DNA from: DASQPR01 sp963836775
Lineage (GTDB): Bacteria > Actinomycetota > Actinomycetes > Mycobacteriales > Micromonosporaceae
Direction of reading: 5' to 3'
DNA length: 64,000 nucleotides
Assembly: GCA_963836775.1 (NCBI GenBank)
Contig: CAWIKR010000003.1
Span: forward strand, 2,666,001 to 2,730,000
Made by a program: the position numbers and the translations under genes. The notes beneath the pieces are model-generated. The model was not told the origin of the DNA, did no database searches, and was given only the letters and a program-made list of their open reading frames with translations. Below are positions 17,159 through 25,965 of the stretch, in pieces. How positions within the stretch are numbered: position 1 is the stretch's first letter; every line of letters starts with the position of its first letter.

Positions 17159-17895
17159 CGACCCGCGATCTGAATTCGGGCGCGGGCCAGCGCCCGGAAC
17201 GCGGCGGCGTTGCGCAGCGCGGCGCCGCCGTGGTCATTGTTGAAATAGACGTACGCGTCCGGCTCCGGCCCGAACGCATCGTCCAGGCGCCGCAGCCAGG
17301 TGGCGAGTGCGGTGCGGCCGTACTCCGGTCGGGGCGTGGCGCGGCCCTCGTGGAATCGGAGATAGCCCCACGGCGCGGTCGTCCACAGCGGAGTGATCGG
17401 CCGGCCGAGCCGATCCGCCCACGCCAGCGCCGCGCCGTGCGCCGCCAGGACGGCTCGGACCGCATCGGTCCACCACGAGTCGTGCCGGGGTTCGACCGCC
17501 ACGCGGATGCCGTCCGGAAACCGTGACAGCGCCGCGTCCAGCAGGTCCGGATCGGCTCGCAGGGTCGGCGGCAGTTGCAGCAGCACCGGGCCCAGCCGGT
17601 CACCGAGGCCGGCGGCGTGGTCGAGGAATCGCTGCACCGGCTCGGCCGGATCTCGCAGCCGTTTGATGTGCGTGAGGTAGCGGCTCATCTTCACCGCGAA
17701 CCGGAATCCGGCCGGAGTCTGGTCCCGCCAGCCGGCGAACGTGTCCCGTTCCGGCAATCGGTAGAAGGCGTTGTTGATCTCCACGGTGTCGGACTCGGCG
17801 GCGTAGTGCGCCAGCCATTCCCGCCGCGGCAGGTCATGCGGGTAGAACCGGTCGCGCCAGTCGTCGTACATCCATCCGGAGGTGCCGACCCGCAT
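17155..17895 (-). CDS. DUF72 domain protein (YecE-like)
   Basis: A 246-residue TIM-barrel protein of the DUF72/YecE family, of unknown biochemical function. Typical blocks are GTSGWMYDDWRDRFYP at the start, VEINNAFYRLP, FRFAVKMSRYLTH, LLQLPP, VAVEPRHDSW and YVYFNNDHGG near the end. Length is normal for the family. It is transcribed two bases downstream of the DUF3618 gene and ends overlapping the convergent GNAT gene by four bases. The likely operon is holin-X, DUF3618, DUF72. Confidence 0.9.
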   Translation of the reverse strand: MRVGTSGWMYDDWRDRFYPHDLPRREWLAHYAAESDTVEINNAFYRLPERDTFAGWRDQTPAGFRFAVKMSRYLTHIKRLRDPAEPVQRFLDHAAGLGDRLGPVLLQLPPTLRADPDLLDAALSRFPDGIRVAVEPRHDSWWTDAVRAVLAAHGAALAWADRLGRPITPLWTTAPWGYLRFHEGRATPRPEYGRTALATWLRRLDDAFGPEPDAYVYFNNDHGGAALRNAAAFRALARARIQIAGR

Positions 17896-17896
17896 G

Positions 17897-18184
17897 TCAG
17901 CGACGGCGGCGGCGCACCACGATCCAGCCCACGAGGCCGCCCACCGCGCCGCCGATGATGGCCCACGGTACGGGTTTGCGTGCCTGCTCCGACGCGGTCT
18001 GCTTGAGCTGATCGACGGCGTCGGCCGCGGCCTGCTTCATGTGGTCGGTGGTCTCCGCCACAGCCTCCTTGGTACGCGCCTTGACGTCGGTCTTGGCGGC
18101 CAGCGCGGCGACCGTGTCGCCGAGCTCGGCGCGGGTGTCGGCAATCTCGGCGCGAATCTGATCCGGGCTCCGGGTCTCGGTCAT
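17897..18184 (-). CDS. DUF3618 domain membrane protein
   Basis: A 95-residue protein of the DUF3618 family, common in actinomycetes. It begins with RSPDQIRAEIADTRAELGDTV, the family signature (an amphipathic coiled-coil), and ends with one membrane helix (about 73-89) and an Arg-rich tail. Its ATG overlaps the stop of the upstream holin-X-type gene (ATGA), so translation is coupled. The pair is found next to each other in many actinobacterial genomes; function is not established, with a membrane-organising role inferred. Confidence 0.85.
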   Translation of the reverse strand: MTETRSPDQIRAEIADTRAELGDTVAALAAKTDVKARTKEAVAETTDHMKQAAADAVDQLKQTASEQARKPVPWAIIGGAVGGLVGWIVVRRRRR

Positions 18185-18585
18185 CGGTGCCGTCCTTCCT
18201 TCACCGCCGCCTTGACGGTGTCCACGTCGGCGGTCAGGCTGGCGACCGCTTCCTCGGGCTTGGGGGGAACCGCCCGTTGCAGTTGCCGGCGGCCGATCAG
18301 CGCGGCCACTCCGGCGATGGCGAAGACCACCACCATCACCACGAGCACGGCGAGCCACGCCGGCCACACCAGGTCCAGCGCGACGACGGCGAGCGCAAAC
18401 AGCAAGCCGAGGCCGTAGAGCGCGAATAGGCCGGCACCGCCGAGCAGGCCGCCGCCGACTCCGGCCCGCTTGCCCTTCTGGGCCAGCTCCGCCTTCGCCA
18501 GGGCCAGCTCATCCCGTACAAGAGTGCTGATCTGCTGCGACGCCTGGCTGATCAGATCTGCGGTCGTCGCGGGCTGCGTCTCCAT
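18181..18585 (-). CDS. Actinobacterial holin-X family membrane protein
   Basis: A 134-residue membrane protein of the phage holin family/putative actinobacterial holin-X group (PF07332). The N-terminus ISTLVRDELALAKAELAQKGKRAG is the family's amphipathic helix, followed by two membrane helices (about 49-70 and 75-98). The name comes from holin similarity only; these chromosomal genes are not part of phages, and no lysis genes are near. It is first in a coupled operon with the DUF3618 and DUF72 genes. The promoter lies in the 93-bp gap to the divergent NADH dehydrogenase gene. Confidence 0.8.
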   Translation of the reverse strand: METQPATTADLISQASQQISTLVRDELALAKAELAQKGKRAGVGGGLLGGAGLFALYGLGLLFALAVVALDLVWPAWLAVLVVMVVVFAIAGVAALIGRRQLQRAVPPKPEEAVASLTADVDTVKAAVKEGRHR

Positions 18586-18678
18586 AACGCAACTGTGCCC
18601 CTATTTCGGCGGTTGGAAACCATATTGCCGGGTATGCAGGCGCGAGTGCCGTAGGTTGAACCTCCGGGAGGACCGGAC

Positions 18679-19983
18679 ATGACTCGAACTCACATTGTCA
18701 TCGTGGGCGCCGGCTTCGCCGGGTTCCACTGCGCCCGCCGGCTCAGCAAGCTGGCCTCCAGTCACGTCGACGTCACCCTGATCAATCCCACCGACTACTT
18801 CCTCTATCTGCCGCTTCTGCCGCAGGTGGCGGGCGGGTTGCTGAACGCCACCCGGGTCGCCGTGCCACTGACGTCGACGCTGCCGCACGTGCGGCTGCAT
18901 CTGGGCGAGGCCCAGGCGATCGACCTGGACCGGCGCAGCGTCACCTGTGTCGATGCCGAGCAGAACAGCCGGGACGTCTCCTACGACGGCCTGGTGATCG
19001 CCGCCGGCAGCGTCAACCGGCTGCTGCCGATCCCGGGTATTGCCGACCACGCACACGGGTTCCGGGGCATCCCGGAGGCGATGTTTCTGCGCGAGCACCT
19101 GACCCGGCAGGTGGAGCTGGCCGACGTCGCGGACGATCCGAAGGAGCGCGCCGCCCGCCTTACGTTCATCGTGGTGGGTGCCGGCTACACCGGAACCGAA
19201 GTGCTGGCGCACGGCCAGAAGCTGGTCTCGTCGATCGTCAAGACCCGGCCCCGGCTGCGCGGTGTGACGCCGAAGTGGTATCTGCTGGACACCGCGAATC
19301 GGGTGCTTCCCGGGCTGTCCGACCGGCTGTCCCGGACCACCGACCGGGTGCTGCGGCGGCGCGGCATCGACGTGCGGATGGGCTGCTCGGTCAAGGAGGC
19401 CACGGCCGACGGCACCTACCTCTCGGACGGATCGTTCATCGCGTCGCGGACGCTGATCTGGTGCGTCGGTGTCCGTCCGGACCCACTCGTCGAGGCCACC
19501 GGGCTGTCGACGGTGGACGGCCGGCTGTCGGTCAACACCGATCTCACCGTGCCCGGCCGCCCCGAGGTCTACGCGATCGGTGACGCGGCCGCGGTGCCGG
19601 ACCTCACCATGCCCGGACAGATCACCGCGATGACCGCGCAGCACGCTGAGCGCCAGGGCCTGCTGGCTGCAGAGAACATCGTCGCGACGCTCACCAAGCA
19701 GCCGCGCCGCGAATACCGGCACCACGACCTGGGCTTCGTGGTGGACCTGGCCAGCGGCGCCGCGGCCGCGAACCCGCTGCACATCCCGCTGTCCGGCCTT
19801 CCCGCGTTCGTGGTGACCGCCGGATATCACTTGATGGCGCTGCCGGCCGGGCGGCTCGGCGTGGTCGCGGACTGGGCCCTCGGCGCCGTCACCGGGCGTC
19901 AGGCGGTGCAACTGGGCCTGGTCACTGCCGCCAACGTCCCGCTCGACACCGCGGCGCCGGAACTGCCCCGGCGGACGGTGTGA
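18679..19983 (+). CDS. ndh: Type II NADH dehydrogenase-like NAD(P)/FAD oxidoreductase
   Basis: A 434-residue flavoprotein that passes electrons from NADH to quinone at the inner face of the membrane without pumping protons. The FAD-binding GAGFAG motif is at residues 10-15 and the NADH-binding VVGAGYTGTE near 167-176. The second FAD block VYAIGDAAAVPD and TAQHAERQG follow. The C-terminal region has hydrophobic stretches fitting membrane attachment. ATG 18679 has a GGGAGG site at 18667. Alternative identities are ferredoxin or other NAD(P)-linked reductases of the same fold, but the YFLYLPLLPQVAGG block fits NDH-2. Confidence 0.85.
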   Translation: MTRTHIVIVGAGFAGFHCARRLSKLASSHVDVTLINPTDYFLYLPLLPQVAGGLLNATRVAVPLTSTLPHVRLHLGEAQAIDLDRRSVTCVDAEQNSRDVSYDGLVIAAGSVNRLLPIPGIADHAHGFRGIPEAMFLREHLTRQVELADVADDPKERAARLTFIVVGAGYTGTEVLAHGQKLVSSIVKTRPRLRGVTPKWYLLDTANRVLPGLSDRLSRTTDRVLRRRGIDVRMGCSVKEATADGTYLSDGSFIASRTLIWCVGVRPDPLVEATGLSTVDGRLSVNTDLTVPGRPEVYAIGDAAAVPDLTMPGQITAMTAQHAERQGLLAAENIVATLTKQPRREYRHHDLGFVVDLASGAAAANPLHIPLSGLPAFVVTAGYHLMALPAGRLGVVADWALGAVTGRQAVQLGLVTAANVPLDTAAPELPRRTV

Positions 19984-20021
19984 CGGCGCGATAACTCGGA
20001 CGGTGCGGTGAAGTCGACTGC

Positions 20022-21227
20022 TCAGCGCCGCCGCGCCAGGCGGTCCAGCAGTCCCTGAACGGCAGCGGCCACCGGACCCATGCCCATGCCGCGCTCGGCC
20101 TCCCCGGCGGCTGCCACGGCGGCGAATCCGTAGTCGCGCATCCGGTCCTCGTACCGCCCGATCGCCTGGATCAGCCCCGGGCGGTCGCGCGGCGCGCCGC
20201 GCAGCTCGCGGACCAGCAGCGCCGCGTCCTGCAGTGCGGTGTTGGCGCCGGAACCGCGGGCCGGGCTCATGGCGTGGATCGCGTCGCCGAGCACCGTGAT
20301 CGGTCCGGGCGGCCACGGCCGGACCGGGTGCGACGTGCGTACGGCGATCTGGAAGGTCTCGTCCACGTCGGCGCTGTCGATCAGCCGTCGCAGGTCCGGA
20401 TGCCAGGCCGCGGTCATCCGGCGCGCGACTCCGTGCAGCCCGGCGGCGTCCAATCCGTCCAGTGGCACCGGAAACCGGGCCGTGTCGGCCGTCAGCGCCC
20501 ACATCAGGTAGTCGTCGGCGGGCGACAATCCGACATCGCCCGGCGGCGTGCGGAACTGCACCGGGCCGGCGGCCATGCCGACCCGCCCGTCGATGATGGC
20601 GGTGAAACCGTGTCGCATCGGCTCCGGCAGCAGGTCGTGCGCTGGGCCGCGGAGCAGGGTTTTGCCATAGATGATCCGGGTGCCGGTCTCGGTCACCGCG
20701 GCCGCCGGAAGCAACTGCCGGCGTACGGCGGAGTGCACGCCGTCAGCGCCGATGACGATGTCGGCGGCAGCGGACCGGCCGTCGGCGAACCGGAGCCCGA
20801 TCACGTCATCGCCGGAGTCGAAGCCGACCAACGCCGAGCCGTAGTGGACTCGCTGATCCAAGCCGGTGGCCAGCACGTCCCGAAGGGTCTTGCGGTTGAC
20901 CGAGGTGGACAGCCGGCTCAGGTCGTCCGGGTCGCGATCCGGGGCCGCCACGGTTCGCAGCACCCGCATCTGCTTCGTCATCACGGTGACCCGGGTGCTG
21001 GGCCGCCCGCAGGTGGCCAGGAAGACCCGCACCAGCGGCTCCGCCAGGCACTCGGCGAGCGCCTGGCCGGCGCGGGCGTCGACGTGCAGCCGGTAGCCCT
21101 GCCGTCGGGAGTCCGGATCCGGACCGCGCTCGTAGACCGTGACGGCGTAGCCGGCCCGGACCAGACCTTGAGCGGTGGCCAGTCCGCCGAGGCCGGCTCC
21201 GATCACCGCCACCCGGATGTCCGTCAC
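20022..21227 (-). CDS. FAD-dependent monooxygenase
   Basis: A 401-residue class A flavin monooxygenase (PHBH/UbiH fold). The FAD motif GAGLGGLATAQGL follows the start (about residue 8), the DG motif IGADGVHSAVR is in the middle, and GDAIHAMSPARGSGANTALQDA is the FAD-phosphate and ribose block. Such enzymes hydroxylate aromatic or polyketide-like substrates with NAD(P)H and O2. I start at GTG 21227 (MTDIRVAVIG), where homology begins. The upstream gap of 29 bp to the divergent GDPD gene is very short, so promoters must overlap. The substrate is unknown. Confidence 0.85.
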   Translation of the reverse strand: MTDIRVAVIGAGLGGLATAQGLVRAGYAVTVYERGPDPDSRRQGYRLHVDARAGQALAECLAEPLVRVFLATCGRPSTRVTVMTKQMRVLRTVAAPDRDPDDLSRLSTSVNRKTLRDVLATGLDQRVHYGSALVGFDSGDDVIGLRFADGRSAAADIVIGADGVHSAVRRQLLPAAAVTETGTRIIYGKTLLRGPAHDLLPEPMRHGFTAIIDGRVGMAAGPVQFRTPPGDVGLSPADDYLMWALTADTARFPVPLDGLDAAGLHGVARRMTAAWHPDLRRLIDSADVDETFQIAVRTSHPVRPWPPGPITVLGDAIHAMSPARGSGANTALQDAALLVRELRGAPRDRPGLIQAIGRYEDRMRDYGFAAVAAAGEAERGMGMGPVAAAVQGLLDRLARRR

Positions 21228-21256
21228 CGTCGCGACGTTACTTATAGAGTCTGTGC

Positions 21257-21961
21257 GTGGTGGCGATCTCGGCGCACCGTGGCGGTGGTGAGGCCGCCGT
21301 CCCCGGAACCTGGGCGGCCTACCAGCATGCGCTGACACTGGACGTGGATTATGTCGAGTTCGACGTGCAGCGAACCCGCGACGGGCACCTGGTGGCCTAT
21401 CACGACAAGCGGGCCGAACGCCGCGGTGTCTACCCGCGGCACGTCAACCGGGCGGACTTGGATGCGTTCACGGTGGCCGACCTGCTCGACCTGATCAAGG
21501 GCCGGGTCCGGGCACACATCGACCTCAAGGAGACCGGCTACGAAGCGGACGTGGTGGCGCTCGCCAAGGAGCGGCTGGGCGGAGTGGGCGAGTTCATCGT
21601 CACCGGTTCGGACGCGGTCGTCGGCGCCGTGAAGTCCGCCGATCCGGATGTCCACGCGGCGCTGTCGCTGGGTCGCGGCTGGCATGAGATCCGCTGGTCG
21701 AAGACGTTCCAGGCACGCTGGTCCGAGCTGCGGCCACTGGCTCGCGTGCGCGACTGCGGAGCCGACGCGGTCGCGGTCCATCATCGGCTGGCTCGGCTCG
21801 GCGTGCTGGATCAGTGCCGCCGGGCCGGCATCGGGACCATGGTCTGGACCGTCAGCGAACCCGGCCTGATCCGCTCGCTGCTGAGCGATCCCCGGGTAGA
21901 CCTCCTGATCACCGAGAAGCCCGAGCTGGCGGCCCGGATCCGGGCCGCCGGCGTCGGGTGA
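21257..21961 (+). CDS. Glycerophosphodiester phosphodiesterase family protein, altered metal site
   Basis: A 234-residue GDPD-like TIM barrel. ISAHRGGGE at residue 4, YVEFDVQRTRDG at about 32 and LVAYHD at about 46 match the catalytic His, metal-binding Glu/Asp and second His. The usual PENT block after the first His reads VPGTW here, so one metal-ligand Glu is missing. VWTVSEPGLIRSLL and DLLITEKP near the end are typical. Enzymes of this family split glycerophosphodiesters to glycerol 3-phosphate; activity is uncertain given the change. Start GTG 21257 or nearby. Ends three bases from the convergent C39-like gene. Confidence 0.8.
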   Translation: MVAISAHRGGGEAAVPGTWAAYQHALTLDVDYVEFDVQRTRDGHLVAYHDKRAERRGVYPRHVNRADLDAFTVADLLDLIKGRVRAHIDLKETGYEADVVALAKERLGGVGEFIVTGSDAVVGAVKSADPDVHAALSLGRGWHEIRWSKTFQARWSELRPLARVRDCGADAVAVHHRLARLGVLDQCRRAGIGTMVWTVSEPGLIRSLLSDPRVDLLITEKPELAARIRAAGVG

Positions 21962-21964
21962 GCG

Positions 21965-23266
21965 CTACCAGTTGGGCTGCGCCGGGCGGGCCGGCAGTGC
22001 GTGCCCGGTCGGTGCGATGACGTAGGTGGTGCCGCCGCTCGTCGTAAGCCAGGCCGACTCGAACGCGGACCGGCCGACAGTCTTGCGAACGTCGGCGTCG
22101 CTCGGCGAGAACGGGTCGTTCAGCACCGGATCGCCGGTCGCCGAGAAGCCGGCCAGCACCACCAGGTGCCCGTTGGTCCCGTAGGTGAGGCCGGGGATCT
22201 GGTTCTTCTTGAACGACAGCGACAGCACCAGCGGGATGCCGGCGGCGATGAACTGCTCGGCCTCGTTCAACGACCGCAGCCGGGTGATGAAGCCGTCCAG
22301 GCCGAAGCGGCCGGCATAGGCCGTGTTGAACGGCCAGTTGCCGGTGCCGCCGTAGGCGTAGTCGTAGGCGTTGCGGGCGGCGTAGTCGATCCACGGATCC
22401 GCGTACGACGGATCGACCCACGAGTAGTCGGTCGCTGTCGGGCCCTGACCCCAGAAGGCGACCACCATCGACGTCGAGGTCGGGCTGCACCAGGCCTCTC
22501 CGCCGCCGCCGAATTGTGGGTACTGCCCGGAGTGGATCTGCTGGGAGAACTGTGGGACGCCGAGCACTACGCCCTGAGCCACGGCCGGCGAACTCGCCGT
22601 CACGGTCGCCGGCAACGCCGAGGCCATCACACCGATCGAGCGGACCTTCGCAATGCTGCCGGAACCGGCCGGCCGCAGCAGCGAGACGCGCAGCTGGATG
22701 CTGGTCAGACCGCCGCCGGAGGCGGCGACGAACGTGTCGGTGGAGATCGAGCCGTTGGCGTCGGACTGGCCGTTGACCGAGGTGCGCGAGACATTGGCGT
22801 CGTCGGCGGCCCAGATGCCCATCACGTACCAGGCCGTGGTGGTGCCGCCGGCCGTGGTGCCGCGCAGTTCCACCTTGACGAAGGTGCCGGGCGGCGTGTC
22901 CGCGGTCCACGACGCCACCGCCTGGGTGGCGGTGAATCCGACCGCTGCGCTCGGCGACGTCCAGGTGGCGAAGTCATAGGTGCCGGTGGTGCCGAGCACC
23001 GGGTCGGTGTAACTCGTCTGACCGGCCGCGGACTGGAACGTCAGCACGTCGCCGGCGGTCGCGACGCCGGCCGCCGCGCCGGTGGCGAAGTCCGCGGTGC
23101 TGGTCCACTGGGTGTAGCGAATGTTGCGGGTGTCCGGTCCCTTGGACTTGTCCGGCTTGGCGGCCGGTTGCAGGGCCGAGGCGGCGATCGGCTCCGCGGC
23201 GACCGCCAGGCCGGACGCGGCGACACCGGTGAGCACGGCCGAGCGAAGTAGTGCGCGACGATCCAT
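21965..23266 (-). CDS. Tat-exported C39-like peptidase family protein
   Basis: A 433-residue secreted protein. The start MDRRALLRSAVLTGVAASGLA is a twin-arginine-type signal; ATG 23266 follows a GAGGAG site at ideal spacing, so it is preferred over GTG 23299. A beta-rich N-terminal domain (about 50-240) precedes a papain-like C39-type domain with the candidate nucleophile Cys in EAWCSPTSTSM, His in NGHLVVLAGF and Asn/Asp in VLNDPF. This group includes uncharacterised bacterial exported proteases of the peptidase C39 family; no bacteriocin transporter is attached, so a toxin-leader role is unlikely. It is monocistronic. Confidence 0.8.
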   Translation of the reverse strand: MDRRALLRSAVLTGVAASGLAVAAEPIAASALQPAAKPDKSKGPDTRNIRYTQWTSTADFATGAAAGVATAGDVLTFQSAAGQTSYTDPVLGTTGTYDFATWTSPSAAVGFTATQAVASWTADTPPGTFVKVELRGTTAGGTTTAWYVMGIWAADDANVSRTSVNGQSDANGSISTDTFVAASGGGLTSIQLRVSLLRPAGSGSIAKVRSIGVMASALPATVTASSPAVAQGVVLGVPQFSQQIHSGQYPQFGGGGEAWCSPTSTSMVVAFWGQGPTATDYSWVDPSYADPWIDYAARNAYDYAYGGTGNWPFNTAYAGRFGLDGFITRLRSLNEAEQFIAAGIPLVLSLSFKKNQIPGLTYGTNGHLVVLAGFSATGDPVLNDPFSPSDADVRKTVGRSAFESAWLTTSGGTTYVIAPTGHALPARPAQPNW

Positions 23267-23402
23267 CCGGGGCTCCTCATCGAGGTAGAAATCCTTCACG
23301 CTTGGCCGAATAGTAGGCGAAAACCTTTAGAAGCGGCACGGTCCGGTGATCGAGTGGCACTCTGCCCGTTTCACCAGCGGTGTCCCGGGTAGAACCGTTG
23401 AC

Positions 23403-23917
23403 ATGGGACCGGGACACATGCTTGGCGAGCGCTACCACCTGCGCGAGCCGCTCGGATCGGGTGGCACGTCGGACGTGTATCGCGGCTACGACGAGGTGCT
23501 CGACCGGGCCGTCGCGGTCAAGCTGCTCAGCGACACCGTGCCGGAGGCGTCGCGGCCGCGGCTACGCGCCGAGGCGCGGATCGCCGCGTCCCTGAACCAT
23601 CCGTGGATCGCCCAGGTGTACGACTACGGCGAGGCCGAGGACACGCCGTTCCTGGTGATGGAACTGGTCGACGGGCGGCCGCTGTCGGATCTGCTGATCG
23701 CCGAAGGGCGCCTGCCCTGGTTGCGAGCCACCGCGATGTGCGCGCAACTCGCCGACGCTGGCCGAAGTGCACCGGCGCGGCCTGGTGCACCGCGACATCA
23801 AGCCGGCGAACGTGCTGATCACCGACCGTGGCGCAAAGCTGGTCGACTTCGGCATCTGCGCGTCGGTCGGCGCTGCCATGGTCACGGCACGGGGAACGGC
23901 GACGACAACAGCCAGGA
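23403..23917 (+). pseudogene. Ser/Thr protein kinase, frameshifted and 3-prime truncated
   Basis: From ATG 23403 (or 23418) frame 3 reads a PknB-type kinase N-lobe: GERYHLREPLGSGGTSDVY, AVKLL with the ATP lysine, and VMELVDGRPL. At about 23757 homology shifts to frame 1, where HRGLVHRDIKPANVLI and KLVDFGICA supply the catalytic loop and DFG. After the DFG the expected GTPxYxAPE block is absent, and the remaining activation segment, C-lobe and any membrane helix are missing; the convergent DinB gene begins at 23918. So there is one single-base loss and a 3-prime truncation of over 100 codons. It cannot make an active kinase. Confidence 0.85.
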
Positions 23918-24439
23918 CTAGCTTTCTCCCACCGCGCCGTCCGCCAGCTCACGAGCGATGTCAAGGTGTCCCGCATGCCGCGCGTATTCCTCGAACACGT
24001 GCATCAGGATCCACAGCAGCGTGGGCGGCGGGTGCTTGTCCCCCGGCTGGAACCGGCCACCGAGAGGAGCCACCTGGTCCAGGCCGGCGGCGGTGACGAT
24101 GGCCCGCGTACGCCGGCCGCCGTCCAACATCTCGGCGACCAGCGACTCGGCGATGTCCTCCGGCCCGATTGCCCAGTGCCCCGGACGATCCTGGTCGCCG
24201 AACGGATCCGGCACGGCTTCGGCCTCGAACCCCCAGCACAGCCACCGGCGTTCCATGTAGACCAGGTGCTTGACCAGGTCCAGCGGCGTCCAGCCGGACG
24301 GCAGCCGGCTGGTCCGCAGGTCCGCGTCGGAGAGCCCGTCGAGCTTGCGCGCGATGACCGCGCGGTAGTAGTCCAGGTAGTCGAGGAACAGCGCGGCCGG
24401 ATCGTCGATCGTCCGGGCCGGCTGGTGCAACTCAGCCAC
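23918..24439 (-). CDS. DinB family protein (DUF664)
   Basis: A 173-residue DinB-superfamily four-helix bundle. The metal-binding His are expected in VKHLVYMERRW (about residue 55) and EEYARHAGHLDIARE near the C-terminus; both blocks are typical of DUF664 proteins, which include mycothiol-linked transferases. GTG 24439 overlaps the last eight bases of the upstream LCP-family gene, so translation is probably coupled. Its 3-prime end abuts the truncated kinase. The chemical reaction is unknown; a link to the LCP enzyme is not obvious from either family. Confidence 0.8.
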   Translation of the reverse strand: MAELHQPARTIDDPAALFLDYLDYYRAVIARKLDGLSDADLRTSRLPSGWTPLDLVKHLVYMERRWLCWGFEAEAVPDPFGDQDRPGHWAIGPEDIAESLVAEMLDGGRRTRAIVTAAGLDQVAPLGGRFQPGDKHPPPTLLWILMHVFEEYARHAGHLDIARELADGAVGES

Positions 24440-25844
24440 CGAGCCAGTCTCCGTGGGTCTCGATGAAGCTGGCAACCGGATCGCCCCGACCGGTGTCATC
24501 GCGTACGGCGGCGAGCAGCGTCATGGTTTCGGCGTTGAGGCCCTGCTCCGAGCCGTTGCCATCGGGCGGGCCCGGCGCCGGGACGAAGTTGCCGCCGTTG
24601 GTCTTGATGGTGATCACCGAGCTCGGGTTGATGCCCTTGAGGGTGAACACCCAGTCGGTCAGCGAGGTGCCGTTGCCGTCGAAGGTGAACGCCTTCTTCA
24701 GGGCACTCGCGAAGCCCAGCAGCTTGGTCGGGTTCGACATGCCCTGGCTGTAGGCCTTCTGCATGACCGCCTTGATGAATTGCTGCTGGTGCCGCTGGCG
24801 CGCATAGTCGGTGCCGACCAGGCCGTCGCGGCAACGGACGAAGTCCAGCGCGTCGTAGGCGTTGAAGTGGTACATCCCCTTGGGGTAGGTGACTTCCTTG
24901 ACCCCGGGCAGCGTGCACTTGTCCGCATTGCTGTCGAACGTGTAGTGCTTGTCGTAGCAGATCGGGACGCCACTGTTGGGGTTGATCTTGTAGGGCGCGG
25001 CGTGCTGCGACTTGTCGTTGTTGATGTAGCCGTGGTGGATCGAGTGCGTGGTCTCGTCGACATACATGTCGATGCCGCCGAGCTTGGTGACGATGTCCTT
25101 GAAGCCGTCGAAGTTGACGGTCATGCCGCCGTTGAACTTGATCCCGTAGTTGTCCTTGATGGTCGTCGCCAGGTTGGCGAAGCCCTTGTTGAACGTTGAG
25201 TTGATCTTATTCGTGCCGCCGCCGGGCACGTTCACCTTGGTATCGCGGGGCAGCGAGATCATGTACATCCGGTCATGCGACGCCGGGATGTGCACGATGA
25301 TGATCGAGTCGGTGCGGACCCCGCTGGCGTCGACGCCGACCATCAGCATGTTGATCGGACCATCGATGTTCTTGCCCTGGATCTGCGCGTCCGAGCCGCC
25401 GAGCAGATTTGCCTGGGTGACCGACTTGTCCAGTTGGTGCAGGCCCTCCTTGAGCACCGCGAAGGCGCCGATGCTGAGCACGATCAGCACGGCCCCCAAC
25501 CCGATCATCACCTTCGACCAGATCGGCCCGCGCGGACCCTTCGACTTGGACGGGCGGGAGCCGCCGGACGGCGGTCGGCCACCGCCGGAACCACTGCGAG
25601 CCGGCTTGGCGGAGCCGCCACGGGGCGCCTTCGACGAGCCGCCGCGGGCCGGCTTCGCGGCACCGCCGTAGACGTTGCCGCCACCGTAGACATTGCCGGC
25701 GTCGCTGGTCGGCGCATTGCCGCGAGACGGGCCGGGCGCGCCACCTCGGGGCGAGCCGTAGGTGCCGCCACGGGGCGCCTGCGACGGAACGGCGGCACGA
25801 GATCCGGCCGGACTCTCGCGTTCAAACGGCCGGTTCGGCTGCAC
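24432..25844 (-). CDS. LytR-CpsA-Psr (LCP) family cell-wall ligase
   Basis: A 470-residue membrane enzyme expected to attach undecaprenyl-linked glycopolymers (arabinogalactan, teichoic-acid-like or capsule chains) to peptidoglycan on the outer face. Residues 1-105 are a Gly/Pro/Ser/Arg-rich cytoplasmic tail with repeated RGG and YGGGNVYGG patterns; a membrane helix spans about 112-131. The LCP domain follows, with VDASGVRTDSIIIVHI and ISLPRDTKV holding the Arg and Asp residues that bind the lipid pyrophosphate and Mg. KINSTFNKG and DALDFVRCRDG are further family blocks. Cys in YDKHYTFDSNADKCTLPG may form a disulfide. The long tail may be a kinase or phase-separation target. Confidence 0.9.
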   Translation of the reverse strand: MQPNRPFERESPAGSRAAVPSQAPRGGTYGSPRGGAPGPSRGNAPTSDAGNVYGGGNVYGGAAKPARGGSSKAPRGGSAKPARSGSGGGRPPSGGSRPSKSKGPRGPIWSKVMIGLGAVLIVLSIGAFAVLKEGLHQLDKSVTQANLLGGSDAQIQGKNIDGPINMLMVGVDASGVRTDSIIIVHIPASHDRMYMISLPRDTKVNVPGGGTNKINSTFNKGFANLATTIKDNYGIKFNGGMTVNFDGFKDIVTKLGGIDMYVDETTHSIHHGYINNDKSQHAAPYKINPNSGVPICYDKHYTFDSNADKCTLPGVKEVTYPKGMYHFNAYDALDFVRCRDGLVGTDYARQRHQQQFIKAVMQKAYSQGMSNPTKLLGFASALKKAFTFDGNGTSLTDWVFTLKGINPSSVITIKTNGGNFVPAPGPPDGNGSEQGLNAETMTLLAAVRDDTGRGDPVASFIETHGDWLGG

Positions 25845-25965
25845 CGAAAACCTCCAGAGTTGGCAGCTAGGGTCTCGTCGGTGAAGTTTACAAGATCAAC
25901 ACAAGTGGCAGGCATCGTCGCCGCGCCAGTTTCCGCAGCCACCCGGGCGGGCGTACAGCTTCGTC

